Assembly (NCBI GenBank): GCA_022885665.1
Contig: JAGQDJ010000006.1
Location: 186,001-250,000 of the forward strand
Direction: 5' to 3'
DNA from: Triops longicaudatus
Taxonomy: Eukaryota > Arthropoda > Branchiopoda > Notostraca > Triopsidae
DNA length: 64,000 nucleotides
Position numbers and translations under genes: made by a program. Positions 47,001 through 59,392 of this stretch are shown here, one piece after another; position 1 is the first letter of the stretch; each line of letters starts with the position of its first letter. The notes under the pieces were generated by a model. It worked only from the letters and a program-made list of their open reading frames with translations. It had not been told where the DNA came from and ran no database searches.

Positions 47001-48328
47001 ATTTGCGGAAGTTACTTCCTCTTTGTAAGGATTTTTTTAAATTTTCTTCTTAAGTTCATAAAGTCAAAGAAACAGTTTTATGCAACTTGAGTGCTTTGAT
47101 TGAAGCGATTAGAAGCACTAGCTGTCCTCTGACATTACAGTAATGCACATAGCTGTCAGTGTACTGTACGTAGGCCCACTTTTAAAGCTCCCTCGTGTAG
47201 GAAATCGAGATCGGATGCAACAGCAGATTAGCGTCGAAGGGGAAATCAGCCTATGCATGGGTAAGCTTCTGTGTGTGCGCTTAGGGCAGAGAGGTCTTTC
47301 CGGTCATTACTGTCGAATGCGGTTAAGTCGGAGCCTACACTATTGCGGAGCTTAGTTGATAGTGATTCTCATTAACTCGTGCTTACATTGTGGTAAAGTA
47401 GCTTGTGTCCATAAAACTTAAATCGTCTTTAGGTCTGTTCAGCGGAGTTTCATTTACTTAGCCTATAGGGTCGTCAAGCTTTGTATTTTGTTCTGAAAAA
47501 GGGAAAAAATGGTCTAGTAGTGAAGAAGATAGATTTTTTTTCGTCAAGGAGGATTTCGGATTTTGAGGATACTGAGCCACTTGGGTTTAACGAGACAAGA
47601 AGTAGGTCCAATTTATGTTGTATCGGTTAGAGCAAGAAAGAATTAATGAGGTGTACGAGACATGTGTAAGTTCAAGAAGCACGTCTTCGGTTGAGGGAAC
47701 TCGTCAGTCGGTTGCATTGCAGCTAATTAGAGCTCGTCGTTACCCGAACCATACCAAAGTGAGGTGGCGAGTTTTCGTGTTTCGTTTCAATTCACCTTAA
47801 GCCCATACAAAAAGACTTGAAGATATCTTCACCAGTTGACCGAGATTTTAACACGAGGTAAACCGAAAGCACTATTTCGTACTCACACGCATCTTCAAGT
47901 GTTTTTGTCTGTGCAGTCGAGCAGCGTTTGGCGCGGTTGATTTAAAATGGAATCTCAATTTTGTCAATCAGTATCGAGTGCTGTAAAGGTATTACGAGTA
48001 GTGTTTTATTAAAGCTTGCTTTCGCTTAGTCGATTTTTATTCGTTAATCAAGTTAATCTTATGATCTCACGAAATTTAGTTGAAGGATAATTGTAGTACT
48101 CGTTTTACCATTTTCCGACTTATCAACAACATTTTGTCTCCTAAGATTTTCTCTGTGACTACTCTGTTTGTCACATTTCGAAGCGAGTCGTGTCGAAACT
48201 TCAGCAAACTTCAGTGTTACAACCAAGTATATAAATTTTGTAAGGCCTTCCTTACATACAGGAATTATTTAATTATTTTCACTGGGACATGCGTGTATAA
48301 TGATGCCACAGTACTGTGCAGGTATAGA

Positions 48329-48412
48329 AGTGACCCGCGAATGTGCAGGTCGCGGCCACTAAGCTTGTGGTCGAAACCTGAACTCTCAATTTCTCCGCGT
48401 ATAGAGAAAACT
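48329..48412 (+). repeat. Diverged dispersed repeat, copy 1
   Basis: AGTGACCCGCGAA (48329-48341) and TCCGCGTATAGAGAAAACT (48394-48412) recur in the same order and strand at 58758-58820. Between the anchors the two copies differ in length by about 21 bp. Confidence 0.55.
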
Positions 48413-51400
48413 GACCATGCTCACGCAGTAGGAGTGTAAACTTGAAAAGGGTATATATGATAACCTTGCACAGCAGTTTTCTAGCATATTTGTAATACTT
48501 AAAATTGCCAGCCTTCTTTGTCAACTTTCCAACTTGTCAACAAACCCTGGGCCCCACGAGTGGAAGTTTTGTCGTGAAAAGGTGTTTCTTGCATGCCTTC
48601 CTCACCCCTAAAAAAAGAAAATATCAATCTCTAGTTTATACAAAAAGTATGAAATACGAATTTTTCTTTTAGATAAAACAATGTCTATAGAGATACTGCG
48701 TTTGATTCTTTACGTGAGAAGAATCAAAGCAGAAATATTTTCTTTCGTGTATTATGTCGCCAGTATGTGCCCTGAACGCTCTTTCGCGTAAAGTAGAACT
48801 TGATTGTGTGTACAACACTCACTGAGAATCTTTCTGTGAGATATTTTCGTAGAAAAGAATTAAAAGGGTGGGTGTGAAACACGATCGGGGGAAAAGGGCG
48901 ACAAGAACGGGAACGCTAGGTAGTTCAGAAGTACTTTCGAATAGGGTCAAAAGGCGCGGTATATTTTCCACGTCCTCAGAAGAACCTTTCGCAAAGCATA
49001 GGGCAGGAGGGCAGAATCCTGCACTTGCTTGCTCCACTTGCCCTGAAATGACTACGCTGTCGAAGCCGTTTGACACCTTGTAATTCCCTTTGAATACTTG
49101 TTCCTACGCTCGGACGGAAAGTGTCCAACAGGTTCGGGGAGGTAAGTAGCAATTTGAAAAGGACGGGGGATGTGAGAAGAGAGCAAAGGGTCTATTAAAA
49201 CCCGCGACAGCATTCTATTAAAGAGTAGCAAAAAGATTTGCTTCCTTTTCAGGCCCCTAGTCTTGGTGTTTAATTGTAAGGAAAATGGCCGTGCCGGCAG
49301 GTTATGCGGCTCAAGCGCCATTTCTCGAAATCAGTCATGTATGAAACAAGTTTGGCGAGTTTGAGAAATCCGCAACGGTTTTCAGCGTCACGCCGACTCA
49401 CAACGCCGTTTGTTCAGCGCCCCTTTCCGGCTTACGCAGTTTGAAAACTGTTTGAATTTCTTTTCTGCGCGGTTGCCAGCAAGTGTTTATGGCGGTAACG
49501 TTTTGTTGCAGACGCTCATGACTTGGCAGTTACCAACACTTGAAATTTTTGCACCAGCGTAGCCCGGAGACTCGTACACCACAGGGTCACACAGGGGAAC
49601 CCCAGCAACCACGTATACGCTGAGCTTGATGACAGAACGCGCTAGACGGGTGTTTTCACGTGCATACCCGTCTCTATGTCTCACTAAAAAGGCAAGGTAA
49701 AAGGGGGAAAAAAATCCGTTTAGTCGTAAGTAAATAAGCCAACACGGCATAAAAGCCCGCATTTTGAGCTTTTGTTTGTGAACCTAAAGTCATTGGTTGT
49801 CTTAGTACCTGCTTGTCAAGCACCTTTAACGAATTTGTAGATGTGGTGACAGAGACGCCCGGGACGTTTTCCCCCCCTTATTCTTATGCCTGAAATACCT
49901 AAGAGAGGGGGGCGAGGTGGTCAGGGAGCTTAAACAAATAGACCGTTGCTGGTTGTCAGCCAAAAAGGTTCAGGATTCCACTTCATCGTAGACGTAGAGA
50001 GTGAGGTTTTCCGAAACTTCCTTTCTCGACACTGGTGCTTTTGTCTTTATTTCTTTTTTTCTTGAGATATTTTGCCTTCAAATTTGTACCTGCTGGGTAT
50101 AACGTATCGTGCGTGAACTTGGCCTTGGTAACGGTCGTTACAGGAATTAAACGTTCTTACTCCTTTTTTGGGGTGTGTTGAGTGTGTCTGCTCAGAGGAA
50201 AATCAGTGGACGTAATAGAAAGTAAGCCAAAACGTCTTCAACGCCCTTTAATGTCTATTTTTACGGCAAGATGAATAGGGTATCGTTTTTGGAGGTTTGC
50301 TGGGGAGTTTTGCGAAAAAAGTGGCAAATGAGAAAAAAGCTGTGGCGCAAACAAGGCAATCCTTTTGGAACGGCACGTCACCTTTGCTTGATTAATTATG
50401 AACTTACTATGCGAGAGTGAGTCTCTACAAAACTCTCCCACCAATCTCAAAGCGTCCTACAACAACACATTTCAACGACACGTCTTGATTGTTGACGTGC
50501 GATCTCCGTGCAGCTTGCTCGCAGGTTTTATAAACAGAGGCTGGATGCAGGGTGAGAAGGGGTTAGGGTTTGTAAAAAAAATCACGGGGGGTTTGCGCTC
50601 ATTAGTTCAGGTTGTTGTGCTACATGGTCGCACGTTCTAGCATAGCGAAGTATATGCCCCAATTGCTAGCGTATTATAACCTTATACCTTAGGGTTAGCA
50701 GATGTTTGCAGATCGAGGAGTTTATATATAGAAGGGTTGTAAACATTGGTATACAGTTATGGCCGGAACCCGGGCTACCAAACAAAGGAAGGCGTGGTTG
50801 ACAGCAGTGTCGTGTTGTCACTATTTGCCATTTTTGTTTTATCGCGAATTGATAAGCTGAGTAATAATTGTATTGATTATTTTATAGGGCTGCAGTGCAA
50901 ACTTTCTGTGATATTAATGAACGAAAAGGCTGTACTTGATAAATCATGAGTAATATGTTTAAGTGTAACTATGATTTTCTAAGCGTATCGACATCCAAAA
51001 GAAAAGGAAAGGAAAACATTGCGTTTGAAGGTAGACGCCTGTGATGTGGCGTGTAGCAATCGGTTTCAATTAGAATCCTAAGAATAACGCATACCACGTG
51101 TCTCGTTGACGAGTAATGTACCAGTATAGTTGCTATGCGTATTTATAGTTCGCGTGTAAAGCCTTGATTAACGAAAGTTAATACTGATGCAAATTAACGA
51201 GTCAATTAAATAAAAATCTTAATTCCTCCATACATAGTTTTCGTATACGCTTCGTGCGCCGGCGTGAGAGGACAATAGTCCAAGTCTTTTTTCACCATCG
51301 TAGAATTATCAACATTTTAATAAGGTAATCACCGCGGTACTTTTTTACTCATGCCAACGACGGATTTTCGCGTTGGTTTTAAGCATTTATTCATGTATAG

Positions 51401-52117
51401 GATGTTCTCTTGATATTCTCACAAAAATAGACTTTAAATGTAACATGCAATTTATCTTTGATTATATCCCCTATCGAAATTTCCAAAAATTTTCCAAATA
51501 CACTTGTCACATGAATGTGACTTTGCAACTTCTCTGACTTCTCAACTACCCTTCGGTCTCGACCGGCTGACAAAATCGAAGTTTCTACTGTAAATCTAGT
51601 ACGATAAAAGATCCGTACGTGCCTTGTGTGGAAACTTATTTAAAATATTTAGTTTGCAGCATAATTCGTATTTTATGCTGCCAAAATTCGAACGCTTCTC
51701 TCTACGCTGAGGGATCAGCAAGAACGAATTGATTGCTGCATAAGTAGTAAAGTTTTTGGAGAGCTATTACCTTGTCTTTAAGCACTCCATACGGTAATTT
51801 TTCATAAGATATATCTTTAAGTGTATAGCTTATAAAAATTTAACATGGTAAAAGGCTTCTACTGTACTTTAGTACAAAATTCAGTCGATAGTTGAAAATA
51901 GCATTACGTTGCTATCGTCGAGCTTCACTATTTGTCACACGGAAGCAAGGATACCAGTTAAGCGTTTTTTCGAATGGGTTTTCCAATCGTGGTTTCTTCT
52001 TGTTTAAGAAACCCCGCCAGACTCAACTTTCTGGTTCAATTCATTATTTATTTTCGCCTTAGTTGCGTTTCTCCACGATAAGGGTTGTGGCTGTTATCTT
52101 CTGGCCGTACTTAACTC

Positions 52118-52136
52118 AAAAAAAAAAAAAAAAAAA
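52118..52136. repeat. Poly(A) run of 19
   Basis: Nineteen consecutive A residues. There is no adjacent recognisable retroposon body. Confidence 0.85.
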
Positions 52137-54068
52137 GACGGACTGAATCTTTTGGAAAATGTGTAGCTAGTAGTTTTTCTGGCAAGCGCTGAGGAACTCG
52201 AAGAAAAGGGATTTTTGATTCAGCTGACGTCTCAGAAAGGGTCTTAGGCCGTCACCCTACGCTGTTATTGCACCTCAATTGATTATTCATAACGATAGGG
52301 AATTTCATCCGAGAGGGGTTCATCCGAGTCCGCATGCTTGAGGAGTATAAGAAACTTAATTCTTGGCAGTAAGTCAGTTTCGGTCGATGGTGTTGGGGAC
52401 AACCGTGGAATCGATATGATGAAAACCGGGGTACCGGGTGCTGTATCCTATTGCTTTTGGGGCTCCGCGAATTGCTGTGGTTCTTTTTATAGCTTCTTGT
52501 CACTCTATAGCGAGAAACTTCTCTTTCCTTTGAACATCCTCGTGCTCGATCTTATATCCTCTCATTTTTTCCCTACCATAACGTTGTTATGGCTTCTTCT
52601 CTCTTGTGCTTGGCTGCGGAACCTGATGTGTAAGCCTAAACAGTATCCAATAACTGTGGAGACGTACTACCTGACAGATAGCCCCTTGAAAAGCCCCCCA
52701 ATCGTTAACCCATTTAACCTATTTCCAATGTTATCAGACAGTTACTGTCTGTATAGCGTATCCTCACTTCTGTATTCTATACATTACTTTATTCGTAACT
52801 TTACGAGGAAAATACCCTGCAAATGCACAAAATTTTTCTAAATGTACGATCGAATGCTGATTTATCTATGAACCACGAGTCTAACCCAACTAGTCAACGT
52901 GATATACATTCGAAAGTTAATATTCGTAACAAACTAAATATTTGAATTGGCTTAGCGTGTTACTTTGTATAGCTTAAAGTACGACTTCAAGATATTAAAT
53001 TAGACCATTTAATCTGGGCTACTGTTAGATATTTGTTACTATAATTTAATCGTGTTTTTTTCTGTAAGATTTTTCTTTTGTAATACATGTCATGTATGTA
53101 GGCATATATTGATTAGCAATACATTGTAGTCCAGTTGGGTTGGTAGCTAAAGAATGGGAAGACCGTTGTGCATTATCCATCGGGAAAAAGGGTTGATCGT
53201 TGTATTAAGATTTAGTGTTCCCTTCCCGTGTTCTGTCTTATCCATAGTCAATAATAGAGTGGGATGAATTAGTGGTAGCGAGACAATGTACGCGTCGCTC
53301 CTGTTGAAATAGTTCTCGAGACTGTTCAAAGTTACATGGGTAGATGTTGGTTTGGCGGGACACCGAGCTCTGGCCATAGGAGGCTTGGGAGAAAAAAGGA
53401 GAAAAACCGGGAAGGGCAACTTCCCAACGGGAGCTTCCTGGGTTTTGGCACACGCGACGCGGAAACTTGGAACTTGGACGACGGCAACACTTTTCTTTCG
53501 CGAAAATAGCGACACATTCGTAAGAGAATATAGGAGAAGTCGAACTGAAAGGACCCCAGTCGTGTGTGGCTTTGTTTCTTTTGCCACACAACTTGCTTGT
53601 GATCACATAAAAGACCAATGTAGCGCAGGACTCGACCGATTTCCTAAATTTAAATCTGCACAGTGCTCAAGTATCTTGCCGTATTTTCTGTTTCTGGTGC
53701 ACCTTTAGCTTTTTTGCTGCGTGTTACACATTTTTCGCATTTACCGACACCTTGTCCTGAAGTAAAAAATCGATAAAGGCAAAACAATGGAATGTAAGAA
53801 TATTCAGTCGTTCGTGAAGTGTCGTCGAGATGTTTTATTGTTTTTCTTCTTATTAACTTAATTAAGCGTGGCAAATGTTAATTTATTTCGTTACATTATT
53901 GCATTCAGTAATAGGTAAACGAAAAAAAGGACTTTCATCCTTACCATGAAAATTAGCTTTATACAAGGCTTTCGTTAGCGATTAGCGGTGTAAGCGAAAT
54001 CACCCACGAACCTAAAGCATTCAGCCATAAGAGGCTTTGGCTTGACGGTCACCGCTCCATAATGACAA

Positions 54069-54087
54069 CAGACGGACCGACCGTCTG
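54069..54087. repeat. 7-bp inverted repeat with 5-nt loop
   Basis: CAGACGG, loop ACCGA, CCGTCTG. A GC-rich hairpin in otherwise AT-rich DNA; its function is unknown. Confidence 0.75.
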
Positions 54088-57000
54088 CGCCTGCTTGCGC
54101 CTAGAAGTGCACCCTAGGAGAAAAAAATTGGGTTATTAGACAAGATATAGAATAACAAAAACAATCCACAACCTTGTCGGTCATAATTACTTACACGTCA
54201 TATAATATAGAACGAAACATGGAAAAGGCATTATAGAAACCGGTTTTCGGTTTCGTTTCAGCCGAGGCTGGCTTATAAGCGCTGATATTTTCTTCCGCTA
54301 TTGAGACAAAATTTCGGAGTGCGCAGCGTAATAATCGTCGTTTCGGTCACATTAACTATCCAGTGTACCTTTACGGTGTAAGAGGAGAAAAGAAGCACTT
54401 TCCAGGACTAGGTTTTGACATGTTATTGGCTTCAGTTTTAGGCCCTTCTTTCGATGACAGGATATTGATGTCGTCAGCAGCGCCGTTCCGATTAAAGCGC
54501 TATCGGCTATACCCGATAATCCAATAAGGACGCTATTTCCTTAGTAGGTTAACATTGTGTAATAAAGAGGAGCAGGAAGGATGATGGAGCATGGATAGGG
54601 GGATTGATTTCACTTTTTGCTAGCCTCTACAGTTTTCCTAGAGTTGGCTGTAGCGTCAACTGAGCGAAATAACTCGATAACCATTCTGGCAGAGTAGCCT
54701 GCGTGTAAACAAGTTGTTTTTGCTTCCGCTGGCCGCGTATTCGCCGGTATTCTAAATTCCAAACCCCCTTGGCTTGTCTTCCTGCCCTCTTGTTTTCGCT
54801 TACTCGGCCTCTGCACACCAACGTCGTTGATTCCAGCAGCATTGTGCATGTGTGTGGCATAAATTCGCCCAGGAAGGTATGAGCCAGCTTTTGTTGTCAG
54901 TTTCACATGAAGTTCTCCAAAGGCTACTCTGGATCCACCCCTCTCCACCTCCCAGAAGTGGAATTAGTTCCGTGGGCTGAACGCGGTGAAACCTACACGA
55001 AATCGGTTATCAATGGCCAGTGGATATCAATCTTCCTTCCACCTATTGACCACTTCAAAGGTTTCGTACTTTTGGCCTTCTTCGCCTTCAGTCCCAAGCT
55101 CGTAAAGAACCCCGCGAAATAAAAAAAAGCAGGGCAAAATCTCCCCGTTGCGGTAGATAGCCGGCTTAGCGGAAGCTTGTTTTGATAATTTCTTTTTGGC
55201 TGTGATTGCTTGTTGCGGGTGATGAAGCCAAAGTTGATGGAACTTGTAGTAACCAGCGGAGACTTGGAGGGATTGGAATTTCGGTTCACAATTTGGCCGT
55301 TTTCATCGGCAGATTAGAGAGCATTAAACTTCCTTCATGTTCGGCTACAGTCTTTCTATCGGTGATTCCGAGCAACTCGGTCGCCCTTTCTTATTTATTT
55401 ATTTATTTTTTTTTTTTTTAGTGTACATTTTCGTTCTTTGTCCAGATTTTCAATCCAACTCTCGGTCTCCTAAATTGAAGAGGGCAAAATGGAGGGTGAA
55501 TTGAGAAGTGATTAGCTATAGTGTTGGATTTTCAAGTGTTTTTATGTAAAAGTGGTGATCGCTGTGAAGGGAGAAAAGGGAGGAAAGAACTTGAGGGGGA
55601 AAAGCGAGCTTTAGATCGTATTTTCACCTTGATCCTTTACATGGAATGCTCCCGCATGGTTTAAGTGCGTTGGGATGTTGAAAAGGGTGTTTTTCTATGC
55701 AGAATATCTGGATTGCACATCTTAAGTGTGAAGTTGTATAGAAGACTAAAGAAATTCACAAGTGGGAATGGGAGGCAAGGAAAAGAGATTTGTGGGAAAG
55801 TAAGGCGGGTGCAATCATAATCCGCATGCTTATTGAAGAGACGTATGTTCTTAGGTTGTGGGGCTGGAAGGCTCGTGTTCGCATTTTTGGTATTCAAACT
55901 ATGCAAATTGTCGATGGAAAAAGGGGCGGCCCAAGTGCTTGTCAACCCTGCATCCATCATCCACTAAGAATTTTTTATGAGGGCGTTGAGATGGAAATTG
56001 CCGCGTGTTTATGAATCAAGTTCTGATGTTTCCAATCGTTTCGCATTCTACTGTTGGGGTGATTTTCCATGGATACATCTTAGCAATAGTGCCAAACCTA
56101 CTTGTAACTGCCTTGACTACTACAACAATACCATCAAACTTCGTTTAGGGCTTGTTCAAGATATCGAATCAAAGTGTGGCTTTATCATGAATGGGTTTGG
56201 GAGTGTGAAATCAAAAGGTCAAATAGTTTGTGATAAGTAATTGTAGAAATATATTTAATCCCAAATTTTTCCTTCAGATTTAAACGTCACGTTGTCCAAA
56301 ATGCATTTTTTTTTTAGAATTCTGACGTTTTATTTAATGATTAAAAGGTTTGGGAAATTTGATCCAGCTTTTTTATAATTGATTTGTTTTCCCGGTTATT
56401 CAGACACATTCATAATAAATCAGATATCATAATAACCATGATTAATGTACTTATTTTTCGAAATAAAGTGAGAAATTGGAAATTTTCTTGGAAAGTATTT
56501 GCTAAAACGGTTAATTTTTGTGCGTTGTGAGGTCGTCTTAGAAAAGTCGCAAGAAAAGGTCGGACCGGTCACGTTTTATTAAATTTTGTATTGTCCCTTT
56601 TGGTGTCAAAAACTGGTAGTTAATGATGAAAACTTCCGGTTTGTTCCTTTATTCGTCCAGGCGAGGAAATATTGAAAGACTTCACGGGGAAGAATAGGCC
56701 TGTGGGGGCGGCCTGGGTTGGCGTAATATTAGTTAGGAAATCGAAACTCGATAAGATTTTGCTGGTGTCTTGAAAAGAGGGGACGGCAGTAGAAAGACCA
56801 CATGCAGCCGGTTTCAGACCTCCCTGAAGTTTCTCATTAACAGGGGTATTATAGAGCTTCTTATGGGCTTTTGTTGAGGGAATCCCCCATTGCCTTGCTT
56901 GGTTGTATGTATATGTGACTCAGTGCTGTGGAAAATACCACGTCTACCTACACAATTATCGGCCTTTTTTCATTGGAACGCGGTGAATTTCCGATGTTTA

Positions 57001-58757
57001 CGGCTCCCCCGAAAGTTCTGACGAAGTTTGACTGAAAAGCGTTTCGATTCTTGCCTTCCTTTTGCGCGTAGAAGAAAAAAAAAAAAAACAAAGTGATGGG
57101 GTGGAGGGTAAGGGAGGTTGTGAGCGTAAAGTTGCGAGAAACGCAACGTGATGGAAAATTCCTGACAGCTTTGTATAAGAACAGACCGAAAAAAAATTCT
57201 CCCCTTCTTGGAGAAAGAAATCTTGAAAGCTTTTGGAAGTAGCTGGTTGTTGCCAAACTTGCAGCATTTCTTCATACTATCCAAATACATGCATTAGTTC
57301 TAGATTTCCCCGCCTTCAGCACCAAGCTGAAACTTATGCAAGGTTTCAATCTTGTTAAAAGTTTGGCTTTCGAGCAGTGAACGTACTGAAGGAAGGAAGC
57401 TGGAAAAAATGTCTTTTCATAAAAGCACGCCTCCCCCTAAACCCCCTTTTCCTCTGAAAAGTGTTTTTGTAATATCAAGTTCTCCGAACATAACAAGCCA
57501 GAAGGAAAAAGCAGGTGCAACTTTGGGAATAACGTAGTTGGAAACGGTTGGCTTTGAGGTATTGTTAATTTTCTTATGCAGATTTTATAACAGAATGTTT
57601 TGCACAATTCCTTGTGCTTATACAGAATAGAGTCAAGCATGTCATATTGTGGCGGGAAAGAAGAATCCGAGCGTTTTTCAGTCGTTACCGAACGTTTTCA
57701 TTGTTAAATGGCTTGTTTTGCAACAGCGCTGAAAATTCTCGAAACTCTCGTTGCTGACTGGCAAACTATTAAGCTTCTTTCGCCCTTATTTAATTTTAAT
57801 TTGAGAAAGCTCCCAGCTTCTGGATGAATTACGGTCTGCGAGTGTATATAAAGGCAGCGCATTTAATTGCCACGCTACAGAAATCTTGCTTCGCTTTCAA
57901 ACTTCTGAAATTGGGGAGCCATTTGCTATTAAGCCTAGAAAGCGCTTGGGCACACAAAAATCGTGTTCCGAAAGTTAAGAATAGTAAAACTTTGTGCAGC
58001 CAGTGACGTTTGTCAAGGCAGAGCTCACAGTTGACTGAACCAACAAAATAGTTTAGTTTATTCATTATGGAGTATTCTGGTATTGACCGTCTTGTTCGGA
58101 GAAACCACCACCTGCCAAAATATGCCAGCAGCATTGAAAACCGTTGTAAAGTCATCCACTTGTCTTGAGGGACGAGGATCGTCGTCAAACAGATCGACAT
58201 CGTGCGATATGCAAACCCTTCTTTTCAGCCGAGGCTCAGCCAAGAATACATTCAAAGGTTATATGCTGTACTATAGTAGAACTCAAATACTTTCAACTAT
58301 CGTGACGTTACTCTCTTTGATCATTCAGAGTTCAACGTTTTTTACGGGTATTGCGATTCATTTCATAACGAAATCCTAAAAATAGTTCATCCGCAGTTGT
58401 ATAAAAACAAGCTGAATTTTAATTTAATTTTAGCAATTTGAATAAAGATTTCATTTAGTACATCGTAGTTCTAAAAAGTCTAGTTAATTTTTAGTCTTTT
58501 TTAATTTTGCAAATTTGCCGGCTTATTAACCACGTTATTTTCACAAATCCCCCGAAATATGCCCGTTTTATGCCCGAAATACGCGTCTCTTACAGAATTA
58601 AAGTTACATAACATGTTATTGCTCCCACCCTCTGTGCTTGAAATTTTTTGGCGTATTTTATTTGTGTGAATTGCGAGATCTGTAATTCACGCATCAGCGA
58701 TGATGCTTTTGCCGGGACTCCCTCGTAAAGCGAAACCATTAGTTCTGAAGGATTGCC

Positions 58758-58820
58758 AGTGACCCGCGAAAGTGGAAGCCACAGCAGCATGCATTAGTGA
58801 TTCCGCGTGTAGACAAAACT
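58758..58820 (+). repeat. Diverged dispersed repeat, copy 2
   Basis: AGTGACCCGCGAA (58758-58770) is identical to copy 1. TCCGCGTGTAGACAAAACT (58802-58820) matches copy 1 at 17 of 19 positions. Two small inverted repeats lie just upstream: GTGAATT/AATTCAC, and GCATCA/TGATGC around GCGA near 58690-58706. Confidence 0.55.
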
Positions 58821-59286
58821 TACGGTATATACAATTGAGGATGAATAGTTAAGAAGGAAAAGGTTTAAATTCATATTTAGGTTAATTGCCCCGAAGTCGA
58901 AAGCATTTCTGTGGCTTGTGTTTTTCATATCAAGACGGAGTGTAGAATTGCAACGGTTAAATAATAATAGATATAATAATAGATATGTACAGGGGTTCAG
59001 AAGACTCGAGGGATCGTTTCGCATGAGTTCAAACGGGTAATTGCACATTCGGACAGAAAGGCACAAGTCGTAAACGAGTTGATTTCTGCAACGGGGACAA
59101 CGACTCGCCTCGTTGATGACGTCCTTAACAATTTTTAAGACCAAGTTTACGGTTTGCTTCGGTTCAGTGTTTTCTCCTATCCCAAAGCCCAAAGCAATGC
59201 AGTCTAGACATGACTCGTGTCGTCCTGTGAGCTATTGAAAACTTGCTCTTTAACCCGGCACCTTCCCCTCGTATGAGTTAATTACC

Positions 59287-59392
59287 AAAATAATATAAAA
59301 TAAAATTAAACATAATTATTAAATAAAATTTAAAATAATATAAAACTGAAGATTTTAAAAGTAAGAAAAATAAAATTAAAATAAAGCAAATT
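59287..59392. repeat. A/T-only-rich low-complexity tract
   Basis: About 105 bp built mainly of AATAAAA, TTAAA and ATAAT units with very few G or C. Confidence 0.8.

Noticed and set aside
52338..52841. 167-codon frame with hydrophobic segments
   Set aside because: It begins at TTG rather than ATG, has no recognisable family, and long frames are expected by chance in 64 kb.
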